NCBI GenBank assembly: GCA_029862935.1
Contig: JAOTWK010000206.1
Coordinates: forward strand, 1 to 6,474
Direction of reading: 5' to 3'
Source: Gemmatimonadota bacterium
GTDB lineage: Bacteria; Gemmatimonadota; Gemmatimonadetes; Gemmatimonadales; GWC2-71-9
DNA length: 6,474 nt
Below, piece after piece: positions 1 through 5,495 of the stretch. The stretch's first letter is position 1, and each line of letters starts with the position of its first letter. The translations under genes were made by a program, and so were the position numbers. The notes beneath the pieces are model-generated. The model saw only the letters and a list, made by a program, of their open reading frames with translations. It ran no database searches and had not been told where the DNA came from.

Positions 1-1509
1 CGTCTTGCCGTCCTCGACGTCGTCGGGGTTCGGCAACACGAACAACCGGTCGTAGAGCCGCACTTCCGCCTCGAGCGCGTGCGCGGCCGACACCCAGTGG
101 ATCGTGCCTTTGACCTTGCGCCCGTCGGGCGTGTTCCCGCCCTTGGTCTCGGGGTCGTACGTGCAGTGCACTTCGGTGATCGCACCGGTCGCGTCCTTCA
201 CGACGTCCGTGCATGTGATCAGATAGCCGTAGCGGAGCCGTACCTCCCTGCCAGGAGCCAGCCGGAAGAACTTCTTCGGTGGATCCTCCATGAAGTCGTC
301 GCGCTCGATGAAGATCTCACGCGAGAACGGGAGCGCGCGCGTGCCTTCCTTCGGTACGTCATGCGGGTAGTACGGTGCCTCCAGCTCTTCGACCTGACCC
401 TCGGGGTAGTTGTCAATCACGACCTTGAGCGGGCGCAACACCGCAAGCACGCGCGGGACACGCTGGTTGAGATCATCCCGGATGCAGTACTCCAACTTCT
501 CAATGTCCACACGACTGTCGGTCTTGGCGATACCCACGAGATCGCAGAACTGGCGGATCGCCTCCGGAGTGACGCCGCGTCGGCGCAACCCCGCGATGGT
601 CGGCATGCGGGGGTCGTCCCAGCCGCTCACGTGCCCTGCCTCAACTAACTGAATGAGACGGCGCTTGCTGAGGATCGTGTGCTCGAGGTTGAGTCGCGCA
701 AACTCGGTCTGTTCGGTACGGGGCTTGGGGACGTCGGCAGCATCCAACACCCACTCGTACAGCGCGTTGTTGTCCTTGAACTCCAGGCTGCACAAGGAAT
801 GGGTGATGTTCTCGATCGCATCCGACAGGCAGTGCGTGAAATCGTACAGCGGATAGAGGCACCACGCATCACCGCGTCGGTAGTGACTGGCATGGCGAAT
901 CCGGTAGAGGATGGGATCGCGCATCAACATGTTGGGATGCGCCATGTCGATCTTGCCGCGCAGCACGTGCTCGCCGTCTTTGAATTCCCCGGCTTTCATG
1001 CGGCGGAACAGATCCAAATTCTCTTCGACGGAGCGATGGCGATGTGGACTGTCGCGCCCGGGCTCGGTCACCGTCCCGCGATACTCGCGGATCTCCTCTT
1101 CGGAGAGGCTGTCGACGTAGGCGTTCCCGTTCTCGATCATGTGTACGGCGAACTCGTACAGCCGCTCGAAGTAGTCCGAGGCGAAGTACAGGTGCTCGCC
1201 CCAGTCGAAGCCCATCCAGTGCACGTCTTCCTTGAAGGCCTCGACGTACTTCACGTCCTCCGTTTCGGGATTGGTATCGTCGAACCGGAGGTGGCACACG
1301 CCGTCGTGCTCCAGTGCCAGTCCAAAACTCAGGCAACACGCCTTGGCGTGCCCGATATGCATGTAGCCGTTGGGTTCCGGTGGAAATCGGGTTTCCACTC
1401 GGCCACCGTACTTGCCCGACGTCATGTCACGCTTCACCATGGCGCGGATGAAATCCGTGCCGGTGGGGCGGGAGGCTTGTCGTTTCACATTTCCTGGCTT
1501 GTTTGTCAC
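1..1509 (-). CDS. glnS: Glutaminyl-tRNA synthetase, C-terminal end missing
   Basis: Cytoplasmic class I aminoacyl-tRNA synthetase that charges tRNA-Gln with glutamine using ATP. The translated minus strand gives 503 residues before the window ends. The HIGH ATP-binding motif is at residues 51-54, within [15 protein letters not shown]. The KMSKS counterpart, LSKRR, is at about 280-284 and is followed by the GlnRS-typical GWDDPRMPT. The stretch [18 protein letters not shown] is also characteristic of GlnRS rather than bacterial GluRS. The beta-barrel anticodon-binding region begins after about residue 350. It is cut near [12 protein letters not shown], so about 50-60 residues are missing compared with the roughly 554-residue E. 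coli enzyme. The start is GTG at 1509: an in-frame TAG lies upstream, no in-frame ATG lies between, and an AGGTG Shine-Dalgarno sits 8 bases before it. A later in-frame ATG (residue 24) would cut into the conserved N-terminal helix. It is divergent from the cytochrome b gene. Confidence 0.96.
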   Translation of the reverse strand, partial: MTNKPGNVKRQASRPTGTDFIRAMVKRDMTSGKYGGRVETRFPPEPNGYMHIGHAKACCLSFGLALEHDGVCHLRFDDTNPETEDVKYVEAFKEDVHWMGFDWGEHLYFASDYFERLYEFAVHMIENGNAYVDSLSEEEIREYRGTVTEPGRDSPHRHRSVEENLDLFRRMKAGEFKDGEHVLRGKIDMAHPNMLMRDPILYRIRHASHYRRGDAWCLYPLYDFTHCLSDAIENITHSLCSLEFKDNNALYEWVLDAADVPKPRTEQTEFARLNLEHTILSKRRLIQLVEAGHVSGWDDPRMPTIAGLRRRGVTPEAIRQFCDLVGIAKTDSRVDIEKLEYCIRDDLNQRVPRVLAVLRPLKVVIDNYPEGQVEELEAPYYPHDVPKEGTRALPFSREIFIERDDFMEDPPKKFFRLAPGREVRLRYGYLITCTDVVKDATGAITEVHCTYDPETKGGNTPDGRKVKGTIHWVSAAHALEAEVRLYDRLFVLPNPDDVEDGKT

Positions 1510-1516
1510 GCCGTCT

Positions 1517-1524
1517 TCACCTTT
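1517..1524 (-). promoter_or_regulatory. Ribosome binding site of glnS
   Basis: On the minus strand AAAGGTGA precedes the GTG codon at 1509, with 8 bases between AGGTG and the start. This supports GTG as the initiation codon in the absence of any upstream in-frame ATG. Confidence 0.7.
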
Positions 1525-1532
1525 ACCGTCTG

Positions 1533-1588
1533 CCGCGCAACCCTATGACGCAACTGCACTCATTCCGCCGCTGATCCACCGCGCAACC
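1533..1588. repeat. Pair of 10-base direct repeats upstream of glnS
   Basis: CCGCGCAACC occurs at 1533-1542 and again at 1579-1588, 46 bases apart (GGTTGCGCGG in the glnS direction). The pair lies 24-79 bases upstream of the glnS start, where a promoter is expected. It could be a regulator binding pair or chance in GC-rich DNA. A shorter GCGCAAC recurs near 1734. Confidence 0.35.
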
Positions 1589-1654
1589 TAAAGTCGTGAC
1601 AGCTTGGCGGCTACCGGGTGCTCGCGGTCGCTCCGCTCGGGTGCCTTCGCGGCG

Positions 1655-1674
1655 GGCCTGGCCTGGGCCGGGCC
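1655..1674. repeat. GC-rich inverted repeat
   Basis: Arms GGCCTGGCC (1655-1663) and GGCCGGGCC (1666-1674) pair over nine positions with one T-G wobble and a two-base centre. No T-run follows on either strand, so it does not look like an intrinsic terminator, and no gene ends beside it. Its function is unknown. Confidence 0.4.
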
Positions 1675-1783
1675 ACCTCACTCGTCATTTCGACACACCA
1701 GAGTCGCGGTATCAGGCCAAGACGTGTCTCCTTGCGCAACGGGTAGGCCTCCGGGCCACTTTTCGGCTCAGCCCGGAAAGAAC

Positions 1784-1827
1784 GGTGACGGCTGTCACTA
1801 GCCTTTGCACTACCCGGTCCCTACATT
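1784..1827 (+). promoter_or_regulatory. Candidate CRP/FNR-type site and promoter of the cytochrome b gene
   Basis: GTGAC-GGCT-GTCAC at 1785-1798 is a perfect palindrome with the GTGA-N6-TCAC core typical of CRP/FNR-family binding sites. A -10-like hexamer TACATT lies at 1822-1827, 30.5 bases from the palindrome centre. With transcription beginning about seven bases after the hexamer, the site would be centred near -42, the class II activator position. No good -35 is visible, as expected for an activator-dependent promoter. The same arrangement recurs before the TPR-cytochrome c genes at 4803-4846. The predicted transcript start (about 1834) lies only a few bases before ATG 1838, so the message may be nearly leaderless or translation may begin at ATG 1862. 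Confidence 0.55.
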
Positions 1828-1837
1828 CGCACGCACC

Positions 1838-2836
1838 ATGAGCACTCTCCCTCCCGGGGTGATGGTCGGTGTGGCCACGAAGCTTCGACCTTCCCGTCGC
1901 AAGCACAAGGCGCGCCCTCCCCTCCCAACTGGTTTCACCGGCGTGGCCCCGGCCCTCGAGCCCGGCCGCTCGATCTTCGAGCGCCATGCCGTACCGGCAC
2001 TCCTGGCTTTGGTCTGGCTGGTCATCGCGGCCGGGACGCTCCTTTGGGGCATTGACTACTACGTCATGCCATTGGCGGACCGCCCGTATTCTGACTTGCA
2101 CGAGGCCTTGAAGCCATCCGGCGTCGTCGGGCTTGGGTACGGCATCGTGGGATCCGTGCTCATGTTCGTGGGTGTCGCCCCATACTCCCTGCGGAAACGG
2201 ATCCGCTTTCTCGACCGAATGGGGAAGCTCCGGCACTGGCTCACCTTCCACATCTTTCTCTGCACGCTCGGGCCGTATCTCGTTCTCCTGCACACCAGCT
2301 TCAAGATCGGCGGCCTCGTCTCGATCGGCTTCTGGGGCATGATGACGATCGCCGTCAGCGGTCTGTTCGGACGGTATGTCTACGTCCGCATCCCCAAGGC
2401 CATCAACGGACATTTCCTCTCCCTGCAGGCCATCGAGCAGAAGCAACAACGGCTGCTGGAGACTATCGCGTTGCGCGCCGGTCTCGCACAACCCGACATC
2501 CACGAGTTCGAACGCGTCGCGAGACGCCGCACCGTCAATGTGTTTCTAGTCGCGCTCGTGCTGTCGTTCTGGTACGATCTGACGGCGGGCTCCCATCGGA
2601 GGAAGATCCAGCGTCTGCTCGCCCGGAAGGGGGTGCCGCCGAAGACCCGCGCCGACGTCGCCCGGCTGTTCCTCGAAGAGGTTCAGCTGCAGCAACAGAT
2701 CGCCCTGCGGAAGCCGTTTCTGCAGATCTTCAAGTTCTGGCACCTATTTCACATACCGCTCAGCATCGTCGTGGTCCTCGTCATCCTCCTGCACATTGGC
2801 GTGGCGGTCGCGCTCGGGTACACGTGGATCTTCTAG
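1838..2836 (+). CDS. Membrane cytochrome b (four-histidine, bis-haem type)
   Basis: Predicted inner-membrane di-haem b protein, 332 residues from ATG 1838. Membrane segments lie at about 50-76, 94-117, 133-154, 158-179 and 302-329; a hydrophobic stretch at 232-247 may be re-entrant. Segment three carries His138 and His152, and the last segment carries His305 and His319. Each pair is exactly 14 residues apart, the spacing at which two histidines on one helix ligate two stacked haems in cytochrome b proteins. The N-terminus is strongly basic and probably cytoplasmic. Between segments four and six lies an unusual 120-residue Lys/Arg/Gln-rich soluble part. The start is uncertain: the frame is open from a TTG at 1805, ATG 1838 lacks a Shine-Dalgarno, and ATG 1862 is an alternative; none touches a membrane segment. 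The likely role is quinol oxidation or transmembrane electron transfer to the multihaem cytochrome c encoded downstream. The exact family was not recognised. Confidence 0.82.
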   Translation: MSTLPPGVMVGVATKLRPSRRKHKARPPLPTGFTGVAPALEPGRSIFERHAVPALLALVWLVIAAGTLLWGIDYYVMPLADRPYSDLHEALKPSGVVGLGYGIVGSVLMFVGVAPYSLRKRIRFLDRMGKLRHWLTFHIFLCTLGPYLVLLHTSFKIGGLVSIGFWGMMTIAVSGLFGRYVYVRIPKAINGHFLSLQAIEQKQQRLLETIALRAGLAQPDIHEFERVARRRTVNVFLVALVLSFWYDLTAGSHRRKIQRLLARKGVPPKTRADVARLFLEEVQLQQQIALRKPFLQIFKFWHLFHIPLSIVVVLVILLHIGVAVALGYTWIF

Positions 2837-2909
2837 CGCCACCTCTCCATCCTTGACAGCTTGACCCCATGTCGTGCTGCAAGCCCCGATTTCAGGGGCG
2901 CGCACGGAA

Positions 2910-2935
2910 ACTGATTTTCGGGGATCGGAATCAGT
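2910..2935. repeat. Inverted repeat ACTGATT/AATCAGT
   Basis: Perfect 7-base arms at 2910-2916 and 2929-2935 with a 12-base loop, in the 3' untranslated region of the cytochrome b transcript. There is no T-run, so it is not an intrinsic terminator alone. It may protect the mRNA 3' end or be a protein site. Confidence 0.4.
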
Positions 2936-2936
2936 G

Positions 2937-2967
2937 ATCGTGGTGGTGAGGCGTGCCCCGCCACGAT
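2937..2967. repeat. Inverted repeat ATCGTGG/CCACGAT
   Basis: Perfect 7-base arms at 2937-2943 and 2961-2967. Three inner pairs (one G-T) extend the stem. It lies immediately after the preceding inverted repeat and just before the terminator, so the transcript end would be highly structured. Confidence 0.4.
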
Positions 2968-2981
2968 TCATGTGAGGGACA

Positions 2982-3012
2982 GGGGCGGTCAGGTACGACC
3001 GCCCCCGTTTTT
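2982..3012 (+). terminator. Intrinsic terminator of the cytochrome b transcript
   Basis: A perfect 9-pair stem, GGGGCGGTC (2982-2990) with GACCGCCCC (2997-3005), has a 6-base loop and is followed by CG and five T residues (3008-3012). The T-run is on the plus strand only, so it should end transcription from cytochrome b, 145 bases after its stop. It also lies just past the stop of the converging lipoprotein gene, where it could block readthrough, though the minus strand has no T-run after the stem. Confidence 0.85.
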
Positions 3013-3047
3013 CCGTGGTCTATTTCGAGCTCGTGGTCTGTTCCGCG

Positions 3048-4139
3048 TTAGGGAACGATGTTGAAAGCTGCGCTGGTGCCGCTGGTCAGGTCGGAGGCAG
3101 TCGCGATGAACGTGTAACCGTCGGCAGCGGCATTGATCACGAGTCCCCTGAACACAGCCACGCCGTTCACGGCTTGGATGGTCACCGTCCCCGTCAGCCG
3201 AGCAGGGATGGCCGCAATGGACTCTCCATCGGCGCCGTTACCCATGGCGATGATCGATGTCATCACACCGTTGGTCTTGTTCACACGCCACAACGTCTCG
3301 GGGTTGTTCGCGCCGTCGCCAGTAACTGCCAACAATGTGCCGTCAGGCAGGAAGGTGATGCCCGCGACACCCGTCTCGGGCAAGGGGGCGACGTAAGCAG
3401 CCGTGAGGGCCGTGATATCAAGCGTGACCAAGTCCCGTGTCTTTCTATTCGGATTATCTCGGAGTCTGACGACCGCATACATCGTCCCGCTCGTCGGATC
3501 TTCGGCAAGACCTGTAAAGCCGTCGATCGAGTCTCCGGGGACAGTCACCCTCCCGAGCCCCGTGCTACTTCCAGTGATAGGATCGACCCGCATGAGGCTG
3601 TCGCTGAGCGCAGTGGCTCCGATCAAACGCCCGCTGCCCGTCTCGAAGGCGATGCCTTTGAGGTTGACGCCCATATCGCCGATGTTCGTCAACGCCCCAG
3701 TGACACGATCGATGGAACTGAGAGCATTGTCGAGATCGACGGAGAGGACTGCTCCCGTGGTGACGTCGTACACCATACCCAGGATCTCTCCAGTTCCCTC
3801 GTTATCCGAAAGGAATGGTGTGAGGACTTCCGGGCGCGCGTGGTCAACGAGCTCGATGATCCGATCGTTGGCGTCGCGGCCACTCGCGTGTAACACGAGG
3901 CTCCCCGGGTTGACGTCCAACGCGATTGTCACCTCGTCACTGGCCGATGGGACGAGGTTCCCGTCGGCGTCCTGAATCTCAACCTCGACGGCCGCCAGCG
4001 GTTGCCGGGCAGTGCCACCGGTGATTGTTCTGAAGCTCAGCCGTGCCGGGACCCCGGGGCCAGTTCCATCGCTGCACGCTGACAGCGACAAGGTCATGGC
4101 GAGAATACTGAGCGCATACGGCGTTCGAATCAGGGTCAT
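3048..4139 (-). CDS. Lipoprotein with Ig-like domain interrupted by a beta-propeller-like region
   Basis: Predicted surface or periplasmic lipoprotein of 363 residues. Residues 1-21 form a signal peptide ending in the lipobox L-S-A-C with Cys22. Ser at +2 would favour outer-membrane sorting under the usual rule. Residues 31-87 look like the first half of a bacterial Ig-like domain (PARLSF..., then DADGNLVPSASDEVTIAL). Residues 314-363 supply the rest (GTVTIQAVNGVAVFRGL, DGYTFIATASDLTSGTSAAF). Between them, residues 88-313 show about four blade-like repeats resembling G-(I/L/M)-(A/V)-x-(D/E)-x-x-(S/T)-G-x-(L/M), with SSIDRVTGALTNIG, LMRVDPITG and ITFLPDGTLLAVTGDG. The start chosen is ATG 4139, not the in-frame ATG 4166, because AGAGGAG lies 5 bases upstream and the signal peptide then has normal length. 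No catalytic residues are recognisable; binding of a ligand or partner is a guess. It is transcribed against both cytochrome units. Confidence 0.85.
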   Translation of the reverse strand: MTLIRTPYALSILAMTLSLSACSDGTGPGVPARLSFRTITGGTARQPLAAVEVEIQDADGNLVPSASDEVTIALDVNPGSLVLHASGRDANDRIIELVDHARPEVLTPFLSDNEGTGEILGMVYDVTTGAVLSVDLDNALSSIDRVTGALTNIGDMGVNLKGIAFETGSGRLIGATALSDSLMRVDPITGSSTGLGRVTVPGDSIDGFTGLAEDPTSGTMYAVVRLRDNPNRKTRDLVTLDITALTAAYVAPLPETGVAGITFLPDGTLLAVTGDGANNPETLWRVNKTNGVMTSIIAMGNGADGESIAAIPARLTGTVTIQAVNGVAVFRGLVINAAADGYTFIATASDLTSGTSAAFNIVP

Positions 4140-4144
4140 GACGG

Positions 4145-4151
4145 CTCCTCT
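4145..4151 (-). promoter_or_regulatory. Ribosome binding site of the lipoprotein gene
   Basis: AGAGGAG on the minus strand, 5 bases before ATG 4139. It decides the start codon in favour of 4139 over the upstream in-frame ATG at 4166, which lacks such a site. Confidence 0.85.
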
Positions 4152-4308
4152 AACGGCGGGCGGCAAGGATGCAGAAACTTGGTGTCGCGTTGACGCAGAG
4201 GCGTGACTACTTCATGCATTTCCGTCAACGAATTGTGGCAGCCAGGGGTCGATCAGTCGTCGCTCGACCGGACCGTCGACGGCTGAGTTGGTACCTCCGA
4301 GGCTCCCA

Positions 4309-4328
4309 TCACTCGTCACGTCGAGTGA
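4309..4328. repeat. Inverted repeat TCACTCG-N6-CGAGTGA
   Basis: Perfect 7-base arms around a 6-base centre, 170-190 bases upstream of the lipoprotein start. The size and symmetry suit a dimeric regulator's operator, but the regulator is unknown. The perfect 10-base palindrome CCGTCGACGG lies 27 bases to its left. Confidence 0.4.
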
Positions 4329-4600
4329 ACTGGAATCCAGACTATCAGTGACGCCTGACCCTGTCCGTAACGCTTGTCACACGCACGGACGAACCGTTGC
4401 CCTAGGCCGCTGGACCGGGCGGGCGCACGCGTTGCACGAGCGAGGTGGATTCGAGGCGACGCCGCCGGGCGTGCCGCCACGTCGTTCCGCTTTCCCAGGT
4501 GGAGTCTGAGCGTGACACTCCCAACGCGCAAGACCGGCTCGAGCGTGCCAATCCCGTCGTTTCGGTGACCGCCATCGAAACGTTTTAGACCACCCGCATC

Positions 4601-4615
4601 GTTTTGTAGCAAAAC
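4601..4615. repeat. Inverted repeat GTTTTG-TAG-CAAAAC
   Basis: Perfect 6-base arms with a 3-base centre in an AT-richer patch. The palindrome AAACGTTT is centred about 26 bases to the left. A possible regulator site or small hairpin; no T-run follows. Confidence 0.35.
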
Positions 4616-4802
4616 TGACCTCTGAACCCATCGCGTAACCAATTAAATAACTGACACTTAGGTTCTGGTTGCCACCGGAACACTCCATGCAGCACGTATA
4701 CCGTCAACTCGAAAGCATGTCATTCAATCGTGACGGCCAACGGCTCGGCCACGATCGCACAGCCTTAATGAAAGACTCTCGACTCAAATTCGGCACTCGT
4801 CC

Positions 4803-4846
4803 GGTGACGCTCGTCACCAGCACTCCCGGGGCAAACGCACTATGAT
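4803..4846 (+). promoter_or_regulatory. Candidate CRP/FNR-type site and promoter of the TPR-cytochrome c genes
   Basis: GGTGACG-CT-CGTCACC at 4803-4818 is a perfect 7-base-arm palindrome with the GTGA-N6-TCAC core of CRP/FNR-family sites. TATGAT at 4841-4846 matches the -10 consensus at five of six positions and lies 30.5 bases from the palindrome centre. Transcription would then begin near 4853, placing the site near -42 as in class II activation. The -35 region shows no good hexamer. The arrangement matches the site before the cytochrome b gene base for base in spacing. If correct, ATG 4842 lies inside the -10 element and translation would begin at ATG 4890. Confidence 0.55.
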
Positions 4847-5495
4847 GTCTCGGCCTTCAAATACAGACAAGACCGGAGTCTCAAGATCGATGGGAACACC
4901 GCGCCTCTCGACCGTCCTGGTGCTCTCGGCGCCGGCGGCCGTCGCCATCGCCGCGTTCGTGAGCTTGCGGGAGCCAGCCCCGCCACCGTCAGCGGCTCGG
5001 TCCCAGGGTACCGCGCTTGTGAAGGCAGCGGACTTCCATCCGGCGACAACCCCCGATCGCGGCAATGTCAGCCACGAGTTCCGAGCCGAAGTCGCCACGC
5101 TCGAGGAGCGACTAACCAGTGCCCCCAGTGACACGACAGCACTCGCCCGCCTGGGGTCCTTGCTGGTCATGGCTCATCAACCCGCAAAGGCGATCCCGTA
5201 CCTCGAGCGCTACACAGCCATCAATCAGATGAATCGGGAGGCCTGGCTGCAGCTCGTCACGGCGTACGCTGCCTTAAACGACTGGGGTAAGGCCCTGGAA
5301 GGCACGATGGCGATTCTTGCCAGCTGGCCGGACGATTCAGAAGCGATGTACAACGTCGGTGCGATTCACGCTAACCAAGGACAGTACGAAGAGGCCAGAC
5401 GTTGGTGGGAGAGAGTGCGCGACCAGGGGACTGACTCGGCGTTGACCGAGACAGCCACTGCATCGCTGCGCCGCCTGCCGACCATGCAACCATGA
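4842..5495 (+). CDS. Membrane-anchored TPR protein, cytochrome c-associated
   Basis: A 217-residue protein with an N-terminal hydrophobic segment at about residues 21-41, followed by a Pro/Ala-rich linker, so most of it should face the periplasm. Three tetratricopeptide repeats are visible at about 98-131, 133-166 and 166-199, including AWLQLVTAYAALNDWGKAL and AMYNVGAIHANQGQYEEA. TPRs form helical scaffolds that bind partner proteins. Similar anchored TPR proteins (CcmI/CcmH C-terminal domain, NrfG) present apocytochromes to haem-attachment machinery, so an assembly or docking role for the next gene's product is plausible but inferred. Its stop overlaps the next start by ATGA, implying translational coupling. 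The start is uncertain: ATG 4842 is the longest, but ATG 4890 (residue 17, with GGAG at 4875-4878) gives a conventional short anchor and fits the promoter proposed at 4841-4846. Confidence 0.85.
   Translation: MMSRPSNTDKTGVSRSMGTPRLSTVLVLSAPAAVAIAAFVSLREPAPPPSAARSQGTALVKAADFHPATTPDRGNVSHEFRAEVATLEERLTSAPSDTTALARLGSLLVMAHQPAKAIPYLERYTAINQMNREAWLQLVTAYAALNDWGKALEGTMAILASWPDDSEAMYNVGAIHANQGQYEEARRWWERVRDQGTDSALTETATASLRRLPTMQP

Larger units (their letters stand above)
1510..1837. other. Divergent intergenic region, glnS / cytochrome b
   Basis: About 328 bases between two divergently transcribed genes, so it should hold both promoters. Short open frames here show no recognisable protein. Recognisable content is a 10-base direct repeat near glnS, a GC-rich hairpin in the middle, and a CRP/FNR-type palindrome next to the cytochrome b start; these are listed separately. 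I could not assign a convincing -35/-10 pair for glnS and see no tRNA or riboswitch. Confidence 0.6.
2837..3047. other. Convergent intergenic region with several hairpins
   Basis: A 211-base region between the cytochrome b stop and the converging lipoprotein stop. It holds successive inverted repeats: GCCCC/GGGGC around 2883-2899, ACTGATT/AATCAGT at 2910-2935, ATCGTGG/CCACGAT at 2937-2967, and the terminator at 2982-3012. No open frame here looks coding. Confidence 0.6.
4140..4840. other. Large divergent intergenic region with palindromes, no convincing gene
   Basis: About 700 bases between the lipoprotein gene (leftward) and the TPR-cytochrome c genes (rightward). Open frames of 60-108 codons exist on both strands but show no recognisable family and no clear Shine-Dalgarno. 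A locally AT-richer part lies around 4575-4660. Short inverted repeats are frequent: CCGTCGACGG (4273-4282), TCACTCG/CGAGTGA (4309-4328), AAACGTTT (4578-4585), GTTTTG/CAAAAC (4601-4615), GTTCTGGT/ACCGGAAC (4662-4681) and ATCGTG/CACGAT (4727-4755). It may hold long promoter regions or an unrecognised small RNA. No tRNA or known riboswitch was seen. Confidence 0.5.

Noticed and set aside
679..1548. Long plus-strand open frame of 289 codons
   Set aside because: It lies antisense to glnS, whose conserved motifs ([18 protein letters not shown]) are unmistakable on the other strand. GC-rich codon bias leaves the opposite strand open; the translation resembles no protein family.
1712..2503. Minus-strand open frame of 263 codons opposite cytochrome b
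   Set aside because: The plus strand encodes clear membrane segments and paired histidines. The antisense product is a low-complexity charged sequence without a recognisable domain.
3015..3893. Plus-strand open frame of 292 codons opposite the lipoprotein
   Set aside because: The minus strand has a lipobox, a good ribosome site and Ig-like/propeller features; the plus frame is a shadow.
4123..4131. GTTCGAATC, resembling a tRNA T-loop
   Set aside because: It lies inside the lipoprotein signal-peptide codons, and no acceptor stem, D-arm or anticodon arm can be built around it.
4288..4688. Several overlapping open frames of 64-108 codons on both strands
   Set aside because: No ribosome site, domain or plausible composition; they look like random frames in GC-rich DNA. 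A real small protein cannot be fully excluded without comparison.
1785..4817. The two GTGAC-N4-GTCAC copies as ends of a mobile element or duplicated segment
   Set aside because: Each copy is itself a palindrome, and no transposase lies between them. Both sit at promoter distance from gene starts, which suits regulatory sites better than element ends.
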